Below are positions 1-8,640 of a stretch of 64,000 nt of DNA, in pieces (position 1 is the stretch's first letter; each line of letters begins with the position of its first letter). The stretch comes from Winogradskyella echinorum (GTDB lineage Bacteria > Bacteroidota > Bacteroidia > Flavobacteriales > Flavobacteriaceae), in contig NZ_JACOQD010000003.1 in assembly GCF_014297365.1 (NCBI RefSeq), positions 1-64,000 on the forward strand, given 5' to 3'. The translations under genes were made by a program, and so were the position numbers. The notes beneath the pieces are model-generated. The model worked only from the letters and a program-made list of their open reading frames with translations. It had not been told where the DNA came from and did not search any database.

Positions 1-103
1 AATGGTTATAAGTATCTATTGAGATTTTGTTATGATAATATTTGTCGTTCTTTTAAGGCTTGCTTTTCGGGCCAAAGAACTTGAATATTATGCTAAAAAA
101 AAG

Positions 104-718
104 TTACACTAACTTAAAATCCAATAACAACTCTCCTTCTATTGCCGCTTGTAAATGGTCTCCTTTGATATTTAGTCCTGCTCCATTGGCTGGTGTGCCT
201 GTAAAAATTAAATCACCAGGCTCTAATGTCATGAAGGTAGATACATAGGCAATAATTTCAGCAAAATTGTAAATCATAAGGCTTGTATTACCGACTTGTT
301 TTTGTTCTCCGTTTATTTTTAAGTCAAAATTAATATTGTTTAAATCCGGGAAGTGTGCTATCGGTTTAAAACCCGACATTGGTGACGCTCCATCGAATCC
401 TTTGGCTAATGCCCAAGGGCCTTTATTTTCTCTGCTTGCAGCTAATACATCTTTTGCTGTGTAGTCGATGCCTACGGCTATTTCTGAAATATAAGATTCT
501 GCATCTTCTAAACTGATGTCTTTGCCTTTTTTACCAATTTTTGCGACGAGTTCTACTTCGTAAGCGAGTTGGTTTGTCACCTTTGGAAAGGGAATGTTGT
601 TATTGTCTGTTACTAAAGTCGATTCTGGTTTGGTAAATATGGTTTGTACTCCTGTTTTTAAAGCGGTTATTTCGGATGTGTTGTTGACGTAATTTTTGCC
701 AATGCCTATGATTTTCAT
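104..718 (-). CDS. Fumarylacetoacetate hydrolase (FAH) family protein
   Basis: A 204-residue single-domain protein of the FAH superfamily, which cleaves or decarboxylates 2-oxo/3-oxo acids using a divalent metal (acylpyruvase, oxaloacetate decarboxylase and relatives). Visible family marks are the metal-binding pair in YEVEL (E54, E56), the aspartate in GIDYTAKD (D85), the GPWALAKGFDGASP segment with the expected lysine (K106), and FTGTPANG near the C-terminus. The length fits the short cytosolic FAHD1/YcgM-like group. The ATG at 718 begins directly at the conserved MKIIGIGKNY start. The exact substrate cannot be read from sequence. No operon partner lies within the window. Confidence 0.9.
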   Translation of the reverse strand: MKIIGIGKNYVNNTSEITALKTGVQTIFTKPESTLVTDNNNIPFPKVTNQLAYEVELVAKIGKKGKDISLEDAESYISEIAVGIDYTAKDVLAASRENKGPWALAKGFDGASPMSGFKPIAHFPDLNNINFDLKINGEQKQVGNTSLMIYNFAEIIAYVSTFMTLEPGDLIFTGTPANGAGLNIKGDHLQAAIEGELLLDFKLV

Positions 719-1221
719 GATGGTGTATTGATTTAGCTTTGTGGGAATAAAGGTAAAGAATTATTAGAATTTTAGATTGATCGAAATATTATGTTTGTTT
801 TTTTTTAGTCCATTTTCGTTGTTTAATCACTCATGATATGCTGGGCAATTGCATGAACAAAAACGGACTCATCTCCCTTTTGATAGGCTGGAAATCTCTT
901 TACTATTGATGGTATTATTTTACTTATTCATTTTTGCAGGACCAAAAACGAACCAAAAAGTCCTATACTGTTGAAGCTATTTTTAACGGATTTATGTTAT
1001 ATATACTGCCGACAGCTTTTCCGACCGTGTCGGAATAGCAAGTACGATGGTGGTTTGGAAGTAATATTTGAATAAATTCTTGCAATAAGTTTTATAACAT
1101 AGTAATTAATTCTGCTACGTGTAATTCCTAACGGACTTAATCCGAAAAGACAATGGCTATAGTTTAATACTGGGGAAAACTGAGTGTTATGCATGTACAT
1201 CTCCATATCCCAGCGTTATTT
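719..1221. other. Gene-poor stretch with one copy of a duplicated palindromic element
   Basis: I see no convincing gene in these roughly 500 bases. The one notable element is a 50-bp sequence at 1019-1070 that recurs at 1789-1840. A 69-codon open frame crosses it on the minus strand but has no recognisable domain and looks like translation of the repeat. Confidence 0.6.
1019..1070. repeat. Copy A of a 50-bp repeat with CCGAC-N3-GTCGG dyad
   Basis: The segment contains the dyad CCGAC-cgt-GTCGG followed by CAAGTACGA, GTGGTTTGGA and TAATATTT blocks. Copy B lies 770 bases further on; 42 of 50 aligned bases match by eye. Both copies lie on the 3' side of a DUF2188 sequence (both genes read leftwards), so the element appears to have been duplicated together with that gene. 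Confidence 0.75.
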
Positions 1222-1515
1222 TTAGTCATTTTCACGATAACTCACCCGATCTCTAATGCCACCGCTTTCTCGATGAATGATTACATCTGCCTTATAGCGT
1301 TTGGCTAACACCTTAGCTTTGTTAATAGCTGTGCTTTGTTTGCGGTGTTTGGAGGTAATGCGTTTGTTACCTTCTCGCCTTACTGCCCAACCTTCTTGGT
1401 ATGGCACAACGTGTTGATGCCATGTGCGTTTTTTGGTGTTCTTATAACCAAGTGCAGAAAGAATAGCTTCTATCAGCTTTTGAATAGATTTAGCAAGGGA
1501 GTTATTCTTTGACAT
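1222..1515 (-). CDS. DUF2188 domain protein
   Basis: A 97-residue basic protein. Residues about 33-95 match the DUF2188 pattern: HVVPYQEGWAVRREG, then a Lys/Arg-rich helix, then DVIIHRESGGIRDRVSYRE. The N-terminal 30 residues (MSKNNSLAKSIQKLIEAIL) form a predicted helix and recur in the truncated copy at 2058-2168. The role of DUF2188 is unknown; these short proteins often occur in accessory or mobile contexts. The ATG at 1515 is the start that aligns with the second copy. No neighbour suggests a pathway. Confidence 0.8.
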   Translation of the reverse strand: MSKNNSLAKSIQKLIEAILSALGYKNTKKRTWHQHVVPYQEGWAVRREGNKRITSKHRKQSTAINKAKVLAKRYKADVIIHRESGGIRDRVSYREND

Positions 1516-1788
1516 TAAATTTTTGTCTTTAATTGGTTTATTTACAAATATAGTTGGAATGGTAGTTCTTTTTTTTGAAATAGCATATTTGCTTTTAATT
1601 TACCGAAATAATCACATTCATTTTGTCTTGACACAAAACGAATTAAAAAGTCAAAACGATTTGTTAGGAAATTACTGCGTAACGTTCGCTAATAAATCAT
1701 ATTATGGTTATTGAATACACTATTACATTCAATCCTTATAAGATTTTTATAACGGTTTTAATGGCTCACTATTTCTGAAAATTGTTGG

Positions 1789-1840
1789 TTCCGACCTTGT
1801 CGGAATTTCAAGTACGAAAGTGGTTTGGATATAATATTTA
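1789..1840. repeat. Copy B of the 50-bp palindromic repeat
   Basis: Same element as at 1019-1070, here with dyad CCGAC-ctt-GTCGG. The dyad is kept although the loop base changed. It lies about 220 bases from the end of the truncated DUF2188 copy, whereas copy A lies about 150 bases from the intact gene; the dyad-to-start distance is shorter here (377 versus 494 bases), consistent with the gene truncation. Confidence 0.75.
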
Positions 1841-2057
1841 TATTGTTGTTTGAAATAAGAAGATTAACATATTATTTTTTTGTTGAGAACTAATTTCAGT
1901 TAATCTGTGGTCAATTACCTTCTTTCTCCACGCAAATATTTACCTCTGTATATTAAGGATTGCGTACAATTTTTGCTTTCAATGTTACTTTAAATAGTTT
2001 TGTTTGATTTGTGGAGACTCCTTTATTTTTATTCTACTCCGACTTATTGGTATGTCT

Positions 2058-2168
2058 CTACATGTTAATGGCAAGTTCATTTTTTTTAGTAGTGCCATAA
2101 CCTAAAGTTTTTAGAATGGCTTCAATGAGGTTTTGAATAGCTTGGGTTAGGTTGTTGTTGTGTGGCAT
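2058..2168 (-). pseudogene. Truncated second copy of the DUF2188 gene (N-terminus only)
   Basis: Reading the minus strand from the ATG at 2168 gives 36 codons beginning MPHNNNLTQAIQNLIEAIL and continuing KTLGYGTTKK before a TAG at 2058. This matches residues 1-30 of the intact DUF2188 protein at 1222-1515 (MSKNNSLAKSIQKLIEAIL, SALGYKNTKK) with many conservative changes, then similarity stops just where the DUF2188 domain should begin. The domain itself is absent. I read it as a decayed tandem duplicate; a functional 36-residue peptide is possible but less likely. Confidence 0.7.
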
Positions 2169-2461
2169 TTTTTTAAGTTATTAGATTTTTGTTGGTCTAA
2201 AAATGGAAAGCACCATAAGTACTATTCCCTTTTAACAGGTAGCTGTAACTAGTGGTGCCGTCAACAAAAATTAATTAACGCATACTGATAAGGAGTCAGT
2301 ATTTGTTAATCATTGAAATGTATGTATTTTTATAATCTTGGAAATAAAAACTAGATGAATTACTAATTTTATCTTTGAAAGGTTTTTCTGATATTTACAA
2401 CAGGAATTCTACTTTAAAACCTCATAATTGGTTAACCAATATTACTCAACATAGCCCTCTA

Positions 2462-2502
2462 AAAAAGAGCCCAAGGTCCTTTTTAATTTGAAGTAAAAGA
2501 CC
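2462..2502 (-). terminator. Possible terminator after the SH3-MBL gene
   Basis: On the minus strand, directly after the stop at 2509, AGGTCTTTT pairs with AAAAGGACCT (one bulge) and is followed by TGGGCTCTTTTTT. The loop is about 10 bases. Weak but well placed. Confidence 0.4.
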
Positions 2503-2508
2503 TCCTTA

Positions 2509-4158
2509 TTAATGCCCTGTTTTTTTAATATACTCAAACTGTAAATTGTTGGGATTGTATTTTAGCTCATGGATATCCCATTTGTTATCCTTACCATCGG
2601 GTTGTTCAAGCTTTTGTGCTAATATGACCTGTTCTCCATCGGTTCTAACGGTAATCATTCCATAAACCACTACATTACGGTCTTTTTTGCCTTCCATTTC
2701 TTTACGGATGTCTTCCTTGATGTCTTCGGTTGGTGCTGCTGCAATTGCAGATTCGTATTCCTTTAAAAGTTCAAAATAATCGTAGATATTACTAAACTCT
2801 TTAGTGCTTCTCCCAATTTCTGTACTAAAAATAAGTGGACGTTCTCCTCTACCATATTTACCAAATGATCCTAACGCATCTGGTCTTGGATGCGCATAGC
2901 TATCTCCATCTCCACTAGATACGACCGTTACAATGCCATTGAGACATTTTAAAAAGGTTTCAGAAAAATGATGACTTCCATGGTGGCAGGCTTTTACAAT
3001 ATCTGCTTGAAACGTTTTGCGTGCCTTGGTTATAATAGCTTGTATATCGGCTTGATGAATGGCTAAATCTTGAGCTTGGTCGTTTGTGATGGTGCTGCCT
3101 TTAGCCATTAATTTACTCACTTCTTTTTCGAGCTTGGAAACGTCTTTATCTGTTTCGCAATAATGTTTAATGAGGTAGTCTTCGGATTCTGTATTGAGAT
3201 CACCACCGAGAAACACCTCTAATTTTCCAATTTTGAGTTTAAAGACCACCGAATGTCCATTTTTTGTGACTCCTTCTGCGCCTAAACGTTTTAAACAGTC
3301 TTTGGTTTCTGAGCCTATCGTCATTGGCTCGGTAACAGGTCCTAACACTTTTAAAGCCATTTTATCTTGTGGAGTAAATCCGTTTAAATAACCTGTTTTA
3401 TGACTTAAGGTATGAAACTTAACCTTGGGACTATTGGTTACTGCTTCGCGCAGCGTGGTCATGTACTGTTTGGTAGTATCTGGAAACTTAGCAATGATTT
3501 GATACATTTCTGTATTGCTTCTTATGAGTTCCCATATATAGGCTGTTTTTCTGTTTATTTTTAAATAACCCCCTAAATCGTCCTTGCTGTAATAATGTAA
3601 ATTAGGGTCTTTATCTTGGGGTTTAATCGGACGCTCTACAATGCCGCTGTGATATATATTTTTAACGCTTAGTTTTTTGTTTTTAAACACATTTAGAAAT
3701 CCATAATAATGGTCTTTATCTGGATGCGACATAACTATATGATCTATTTCCATGGGTAATCTTCCACTAGGATCTGTTGGTAATACACCATCTACCCCTT
3801 TTACTTTTCGCTGTCTAAGGTTATATCTCCAGGATAAAAAGCGCTCCATATTATCCGTTTTACCTGCATCTATTAAGATAATTTCGTCGTCTGGCGTAAC
3901 GATATGGCAGCCATCGCCAATGCCAATATCTAAAAAGTTGATTTCTAAAATTCTTTCTTCTCTAATGCTTGTTTCAGGAATCCAACCTGTATTACCTCTA
4001 CAATAGATTTTAGCAAAACCATTTTGAATTGGACCTTTGTACACTAACCAATCTCCAAAAAGCAAATGGTTTCTGGGTTCGGATTTAGCATCTGGTGCTT
4101 CTCTTAATACTACAGAGCTCGTTGATACAAAATAATGGTTGTTTTCTATGAGTGCCAT
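2509..4158 (-). CDS. SH3-like domain plus ComEC-type metallo-beta-lactamase fold protein
   Basis: A 549-residue protein without signal peptide. Residues about 8-68 look like a bacterial SH3 domain (VVLREAPDAKS, FGDWLVYKG, NTGWIPE). From residue 70 it is a metallo-beta-lactamase fold hydrolase: FLDIGIGDG and LIDAG strands, then SHPDKDH at 144-150 (the HxDxDH metal motif), GGDLN at 318-322 and HHGSHH at 392-397, the ComEC/Rec2-type arrangement. A charged, probably coiled insert lies at about 325-385. All metal ligands look intact, so it is probably an active hydrolase, substrate unknown. It stands alone between gene-poor regions, with no membrane ComEC part. Confidence 0.8.
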   Translation of the reverse strand: MALIENNHYFVSTSSVVLREAPDAKSEPRNHLLFGDWLVYKGPIQNGFAKIYCRGNTGWIPETSIREERILEINFLDIGIGDGCHIVTPDDEIILIDAGKTDNMERFLSWRYNLRQRKVKGVDGVLPTDPSGRLPMEIDHIVMSHPDKDHYYGFLNVFKNKKLSVKNIYHSGIVERPIKPQDKDPNLHYYSKDDLGGYLKINRKTAYIWELIRSNTEMYQIIAKFPDTTKQYMTTLREAVTNSPKVKFHTLSHKTGYLNGFTPQDKMALKVLGPVTEPMTIGSETKDCLKRLGAEGVTKNGHSVVFKLKIGKLEVFLGGDLNTESEDYLIKHYCETDKDVSKLEKEVSKLMAKGSTITNDQAQDLAIHQADIQAIITKARKTFQADIVKACHHGSHHFSETFLKCLNGIVTVVSSGDGDSYAHPRPDALGSFGKYGRGERPLIFSTEIGRSTKEFSNIYDYFELLKEYESAIAAAPTEDIKEDIRKEMEGKKDRNVVVYGMITVRTDGEQVILAQKLEQPDGKDNKWDIHELKYNPNNLQFEYIKKTGH

Positions 4159-4512
4159 AATTCTTTCATTTTAAAAAACAGCAATTGTCTTAATTATTAA
4201 TCGTCTTTATTTGATCGTTATATACCTATGACTATGTGTAAGAAACCTATACTCACTTTTATATATTTTACTTTCGTGCTGTCAACAACGAATTATGATA
4301 TGCTCTGCCATTAAGGAGTTGGCATGTAGCGAATTGTGCCTAAGTTATATAAAATTTTAATTAGCACCATTGTAATTGAGATGAAATTACTATTAAATCT
4401 ACCTACGAACCAGCATAACACCGTTTGATATGTTAAAAAAAAGCTATAGTGCATTGCTATTCTATCTATTCCTGTTAGTTTTGCACTATTCTTAATTTAA
4501 ACCTATTTTATT
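4159..4512. other. Intergenic region with the promoter of the secreted protein gene
   Basis: About 350 bases between divergent genes. I find a good Bacteroidetes promoter near the right end (4454-4483) and nothing else that I can support. Confidence 0.5.
4454..4483 (+). promoter_or_regulatory. Bacteroidetes-type promoter (TTG-N19-TAGTTTTG)
   Basis: TTG at 4454-4456, a 19-base spacer and TAGTTTTG at 4476-4483 fit the TTG / TAnnTTTG consensus of the Bacteroidetes primary sigma factor. The ATG it serves is at 4513, giving a leader of about 25 bases. Confidence 0.7.
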
Positions 4513-4863
4513 ATGAAAAATGTATTTTTAACCTTGTTATTTTTAGGATTCTGTTTTTCATTAAGTGCTCAGAATGATCCTAAAGTTGGTGATGAACTCG
4601 TTATAAAAGCACAAAACGGTACCTCTTACAACCACATTAAGTTTCCTAAGTTAAATATGCTCGTAAAGCGTGGAAAACTTGCAAACTACAAGAGCGTGCA
4701 TGGTAATACTGTAGTGATTGATGAAGTTGTTACGGATAAGAACGACAATACCTATGTGGTTTTAAAGAAAAAAGATGGTTCTAAATTTTTTGGTTTCCTA
4801 AGTAAAGTAAAAGCTAATTACGAAAAGTCTATTGCATCGGGCGAAATGGCACCACAGATGTAA
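4513..4863 (+). CDS. Small secreted protein of unknown function
   Basis: A 116-residue protein with a Sec signal peptide (about residues 1-19, ending LSAQ, a typical Bacteroidetes cleavage site). The mature part is a small, lysine-rich, probably all-beta domain with the segments VGDELVIKAQNG, VVIDEVVTD and YVVLKKKDGSKFFGFL. Similar short proteins are common in Flavobacteriaceae and I do not know a function. It has its own promoter and a strong terminator, so it is a single-gene unit, probably periplasmic. Confidence 0.75.
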   Translation: MKNVFLTLLFLGFCFSLSAQNDPKVGDELVIKAQNGTSYNHIKFPKLNMLVKRGKLANYKSVHGNTVVIDEVVTDKNDNTYVVLKKKDGSKFFGFLSKVKANYEKSIASGEMAPQM

Positions 4864-4890
4864 ACGACCTATAAAATAATACTATTTTAA

Positions 4891-4918
4891 AGCTCTGATT
4901 TGTTCAGGGCTTTTTTTA
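4891..4918 (+). terminator. Intrinsic terminator
   Basis: AGCTCTGA pairs with TCAGGGCT around a short loop, followed by a run of seven T. It closes the small secreted protein gene and separates it from uvrA. Confidence 0.8.
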
Positions 4919-4934
4919 TAAACTACATTTTGAG

Positions 4935-4947
4935 GTGAAGGCTTCAC
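4935..4947. repeat. 13-bp palindrome between terminator and uvrA promoter
   Basis: GTGAAG-G-CTTCAC is a perfect dyad located 24 bases upstream of the TACCTTTG element in front of uvrA. It could be an operator; it is not a LexA-type box as known from other phyla. Confidence 0.4.
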
Positions 4948-4970
4948 ATTAAATTAACAACTAAATATTG

Positions 4971-4978
4971 TACCTTTG
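4971..4978 (+). promoter_or_regulatory. -7 element TACCTTTG for uvrA
   Basis: TACCTTTG fits TAnnTTTG, 37 bases before the uvrA ATG. No clear TTG is seen at the -33 distance. Confidence 0.55.
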
Positions 4979-5014
4979 CAACTTTGCCAACATTAGCTAT
5001 ATTTTAAAGCATTT

Positions 5015-7843
5015 ATGAGCCATTTTGACGATTCTATTGAAGTAAAAGGAGCACGCGTCCACAACCTCAAAAATATAGATGTAACCATACCTAGAGAAAA
5101 ACTAGTCGTAATTACTGGGCTTTCTGGTAGTGGTAAATCGTCTTTGGCTTTTGACACGATTTATGCCGAAGGTCAACGTCGCTATATTGAAACATTTTCG
5201 GCCTATGCACGTCAGTTTTTAGGTAGTTTAGAACGACCAGATGTCGATAAGATTGATGGCTTGTCTCCTGTTATTGCCATTGAGCAAAAAACAACGAGTA
5301 AATCTCCACGTTCTACCGTTGGTACTATCACCGAAATTTATGACTTTTTACGTCTGTTGTATGCCAGAGCTGCCGATGCTTACAGTTATGAGACTGGTGA
5401 GAAAATGGTAAGCTATAGCGATGAACAAATAAAGGATTTAATATTAGAATCGTATAAAGACAAACGCATTAATATTTTATCTCCTGTAATACGATCGCGA
5501 AAAGGGCATTACCGTGAATTGTTTGAGCAGATTGCCAAGCAAGGTTTTGTAAAAGTAAGAACCGATGGTGCCATTGTGGATCTTGAAAAAGGTATGAAGT
5601 TAGATCGCTACAAAACGCACGATATAGAGATTGTAATCGATCGTTTAAAGATCGATGCTACTACGGACAATGAAAAACGACTGATGGAATCCATAAACAC
5701 TGCCATGTATCATGGAGATGATGTGCTTATGGTGATAGACCAAGAAACTAATGAGCCGCGTTATTTTAGTCGTAATTTAATGTGTCCGTCTTCAGGTATT
5801 TCATATCCGAATCCAGAGCCTAATAATTTCTCGTTTAATTCGCCTAAGGGAGCATGCCCTAACTGTAATGGTATTGGTGAATTGTATGTAGTTAATGAAC
5901 GTAAATTGGTACCCGATGACACCTTATCCATTAAAAATGGAGCTTTAGCACCACATGGTCCAGAAAAGAAAAGCTGGATTTTTAAACAGTTTCAAACCAT
6001 AGCACAACGTTTTGATTTTTCGTTAAACGATGCATGGAAAGACATTCCAGAAGAAGCCAAACAAGTTATCCTTTATGGTGGCAAAGATAGCTTTACCGTA
6101 GAAAGCAAATTACTTGGTGTGGCTAGAGATTATAATATCGATTTTGAAGGTGTTGCTAATTTTATAGACAACCAATATAAGTCTAACTCCACTTCATTAG
6201 TGCGTTGGGCCAAGGACTTTATGGACAAAGTAGAGTGTCCTGTTTGTGACGGTTCGCGTTTGCGTAAAGAATCACTCTATTTTAAAGTAGATGGTAAAAG
6301 TATTGCCGAATTGGTAAAAATGGATGTGGTTGAGCTTGGCGTATGGTTAGATGGTTTAACAGCACGTTTATCGAAGACTCAACAACAAATTGGTGAAGAA
6401 ATTATAAAAGAAATAAGAAACCGTGTTCAGTTTTTATTGGATGTAGGTTTAACCTATTTATCTCTAAACCGAAGTTCTAAATCGTTATCTGGTGGAGAAG
6501 CGCAGCGTATTCGTTTGGCTACTCAAATAGGTTCGCAATTGGTTGGTGTGCTTTATATTTTAGACGAACCCAGTATTGGTTTGCACCAGCGCGATAATGA
6601 AAAGTTGATTAATTCTTTAGTCTCTTTAAGAGATGTAGGCAATTCAGTAATAGTAGTTGAACACGATAAAGATATGATTGAACGTGCCGACCATGTTATA
6701 GATATTGGCCCTTTTGCTGGCAAACATGGTGGTGAGATTATTAGTGAAGGCACACCATCAGAGCTATTAAAAGAACATACACTAACGGCTGCTTACCTTA
6801 ATGGCGAAAAGGCAATTGAAGTTCCTAAAACAAGACGCAAAGGCAACGGTAAAAAAATTGTTTTAAAAGGCTGTACAGGCAATAATTTAAAAAACGTAGA
6901 TATAGAGTTTCCTTTAGGTAAAATGATTGGCGTTACTGGAGTTTCTGGTAGTGGGAAATCGACCTTAATAAATGAAACCCTTTACCCTATTCTTAATGCG
7001 CATTATTTTAATGGCGTAAAAAAACCAATGCCTTACAAAAGCATTAAAGGTCTGGAACATATCGACAAAGTGATTGACATTAACCAATCACCAATTGGTA
7101 GGACACCACGAAGTAATCCGGCAACATACACTAAAACTTTTGATGAAATTAGGAGTCTGTTTGCTAAAATTCCTGAAGCCATGATCCGTGGATACAAACC
7201 AGGACGTTTTAGTTTTAACGTTAAAGGAGGTCGTTGCGAAACCTGTCAAGGTGGTGGATTGCGCGTTATTGAAATGAACTTTTTACCAGATGTGTATGTA
7301 GAGTGCGAAACCTGCCAAGGCAAACGTTTTAATAGAGAAACCTTAGAGATTCGTTATAAAGGCAAATCTATAAGTGATGTGTTGAACATGACGATTGAAG
7401 AAGCCGTAAATTTCTTTGAGCATATACCTAAGATTCATCGTAAGCTCAAAACCATTAAAGATGTTGGTTTGGGTTATATTACGTTAGGACAACAAAGTAC
7501 AACTCTTTCTGGTGGTGAAGCGCAGCGTATAAAACTCGCTACAGAATTGAGTAAACGCGATACAGGCAACACATTTTATATTTTAGATGAGCCTACAACA
7601 GGCTTACATTTTGAAGATATAAGAGTGCTAATGAAAGTACTCAATAAACTTGCAGACAAAGGCAATACCGTTTTAATTATTGAGCACAACTTAGATGTGA
7701 TTAAAACGGTGGATTATATTATAGATATTGGTTACGAAGGTGGTAAAGGAGGTGGCGAAGTGGTTGCTAAAGGCACACCAGAACAACTGATAAAAGACAA
7801 AAAGAGTTATACAGCACAGTTTTTAAGAAAAGAATTGAATTAA
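5015..7843 (+). CDS. uvrA: Excinuclease ABC subunit A
   Basis: A 942-residue UvrA, full length for the family. It is the damage-recognition ATPase of nucleotide excision repair, acting as a dimer with UvrB. Two ABC modules are visible: Walker [10 protein letters not shown] at 35-43 and GVSGSGKST near 641, and the signature LSGGEAQR near 490 and 831. Zinc-finger cysteine pairs are present (CPNCNG, CPVCDG, and the CETCQGGG / CETCQGK pair in the second half). The ATG at 5015 gives the typical start [20 protein letters not shown]. It is monocistronic in appearance, with a Bacteroidetes -7 element upstream. Nothing about it is odd. Confidence 0.98.
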   Translation: MSHFDDSIEVKGARVHNLKNIDVTIPREKLVVITGLSGSGKSSLAFDTIYAEGQRRYIETFSAYARQFLGSLERPDVDKIDGLSPVIAIEQKTTSKSPRSTVGTITEIYDFLRLLYARAADAYSYETGEKMVSYSDEQIKDLILESYKDKRINILSPVIRSRKGHYRELFEQIAKQGFVKVRTDGAIVDLEKGMKLDRYKTHDIEIVIDRLKIDATTDNEKRLMESINTAMYHGDDVLMVIDQETNEPRYFSRNLMCPSSGISYPNPEPNNFSFNSPKGACPNCNGIGELYVVNERKLVPDDTLSIKNGALAPHGPEKKSWIFKQFQTIAQRFDFSLNDAWKDIPEEAKQVILYGGKDSFTVESKLLGVARDYNIDFEGVANFIDNQYKSNSTSLVRWAKDFMDKVECPVCDGSRLRKESLYFKVDGKSIAELVKMDVVELGVWLDGLTARLSKTQQQIGEEIIKEIRNRVQFLLDVGLTYLSLNRSSKSLSGGEAQRIRLATQIGSQLVGVLYILDEPSIGLHQRDNEKLINSLVSLRDVGNSVIVVEHDKDMIERADHVIDIGPFAGKHGGEIISEGTPSELLKEHTLTAAYLNGEKAIEVPKTRRKGNGKKIVLKGCTGNNLKNVDIEFPLGKMIGVTGVSGSGKSTLINETLYPILNAHYFNGVKKPMPYKSIKGLEHIDKVIDINQSPIGRTPRSNPATYTKTFDEIRSLFAKIPEAMIRGYKPGRFSFNVKGGRCETCQGGGLRVIEMNFLPDVYVECETCQGKRFNRETLEIRYKGKSISDVLNMTIEEAVNFFEHIPKIHRKLKTIKDVGLGYITLGQQSTTLSGGEAQRIKLATELSKRDTGNTFYILDEPTTGLHFEDIRVLMKVLNKLADKGNTVLIIEHNLDVIKTVDYIIDIGYEGGKGGGEVVAKGTPEQLIKDKKSYTAQFLRKELN

Positions 7844-7929
7844 TAATATATTGTTACACACTTGCGCTCGTACTTATAAAAGCGTTAAATTAGCAAGTTG
7901 TCAAAATAAATACAGAATACTAAATATAT

Positions 7930-8616
7930 ATGAGAAAAGAACATAAACATAAAGGTTGGAACGAAATAAAAACAAACGACTCTTGGGCGATTTTTAAAAT
8001 CATGGGAGAGTTTGTTAATGGATACGAAAAGCTGAGTAAAATTGGGCCTTGTGTCTCTATTTTTGGTTCAGCCAGAACAAAACCAGATCATAAATACTAT
8101 AAATTAACTGAAGATGTCGCTGCTAAAATCGTAGAACATGGTTACGGAGTCATTACAGGTGGTGGACCAGGTATTATGGAAGCTGGTAATAAAGGTGCAC
8201 ATATTGCAGGAGGTACATCTGTAGGTCTTAATATAGATTTACCATTTGAGCAGCATGACAACCCTTATATTGATGGTGATAAGAGTTTAGATTTTGATTA
8301 CTTCTTTGTACGTAAGGTTATGTTTGTAAAATACTCTCAAGGCTTTGTGGTAATGCCTGGAGGTTTTGGTACACTTGATGAATTATTTGAAGCCATTACG
8401 TTGATACAAACTCACAAAATTGAAACCTTCCCTATTATTTTAGTAGGAAAAGAATTTTGGGGAGGCTTGTTTGAATGGGTAAAAACCACTTTACTAGATG
8501 CTGGTAATATTAGCCCTAAAGACCTAGACTTAATTCATCTTGTAGATACTTCGGAAGAGGTTATAACTATCCTTAATGCGTTTTATAAAGAATCTGGCTT
8601 AAGCCCTAATTTCTAA
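7930..8616 (+). CDS. LOG family protein (TIGR00730, Rossmann fold nucleotide-binding)
   Basis: A 228-residue cytosolic protein of the LOG / TIGR00730 group. Characterised members are nucleoside 5'-monophosphate phosphoribohydrolases (cytokinin-activating type). The hallmark motifs are intact: GGGPGIMEAGNKGA starting near residue 77 and PGGFGTLDELFE near 143. The N-terminal extension of about 40 residues before VSIFGSART is typical of the longer bacterial subgroup. The bacterial role is probably nucleotide salvage or clean-up. It follows uvrA by 86 bases and precedes a secreted phosphodiesterase-type gene, with no obvious functional link. Confidence 0.9.
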   Translation: MRKEHKHKGWNEIKTNDSWAIFKIMGEFVNGYEKLSKIGPCVSIFGSARTKPDHKYYKLTEDVAAKIVEHGYGVITGGGPGIMEAGNKGAHIAGGTSVGLNIDLPFEQHDNPYIDGDKSLDFDYFFVRKVMFVKYSQGFVVMPGGFGTLDELFEAITLIQTHKIETFPIILVGKEFWGGLFEWVKTTLLDAGNISPKDLDLIHLVDTSEEVITILNAFYKESGLSPNF

Positions 8617-8640
8617 GATATCCAAACTATTTTCACTGCT

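Larger units (their letters stand above)
1516..2508. other. About 1 kb intergenic region holding a DUF2188 relic and repeat copy B
   Basis: Apart from the 36-codon DUF2188 remnant (2058-2168) and repeat copy B (1789-1840), I see no gene. A 63-codon plus-strand frame at 1523-1714 has one hydrophobic stretch but no family resemblance, so I do not call it. The length and decayed copy make this the only clearly plastic part of the window. Confidence 0.6.

Noticed and set aside
997..1206. 69-codon minus-strand open frame
   Set aside because: It is a translation of repeat copy A and flanking spacer; no domain, no credible start context, and the equivalent frame is broken at copy B.
1523..1714. 63-codon plus-strand frame with one hydrophobic stretch
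   Set aside because: Begins only 8 bases from the divergent DUF2188 start and resembles no family; AT-rich DNA easily gives hydrophobic frames.
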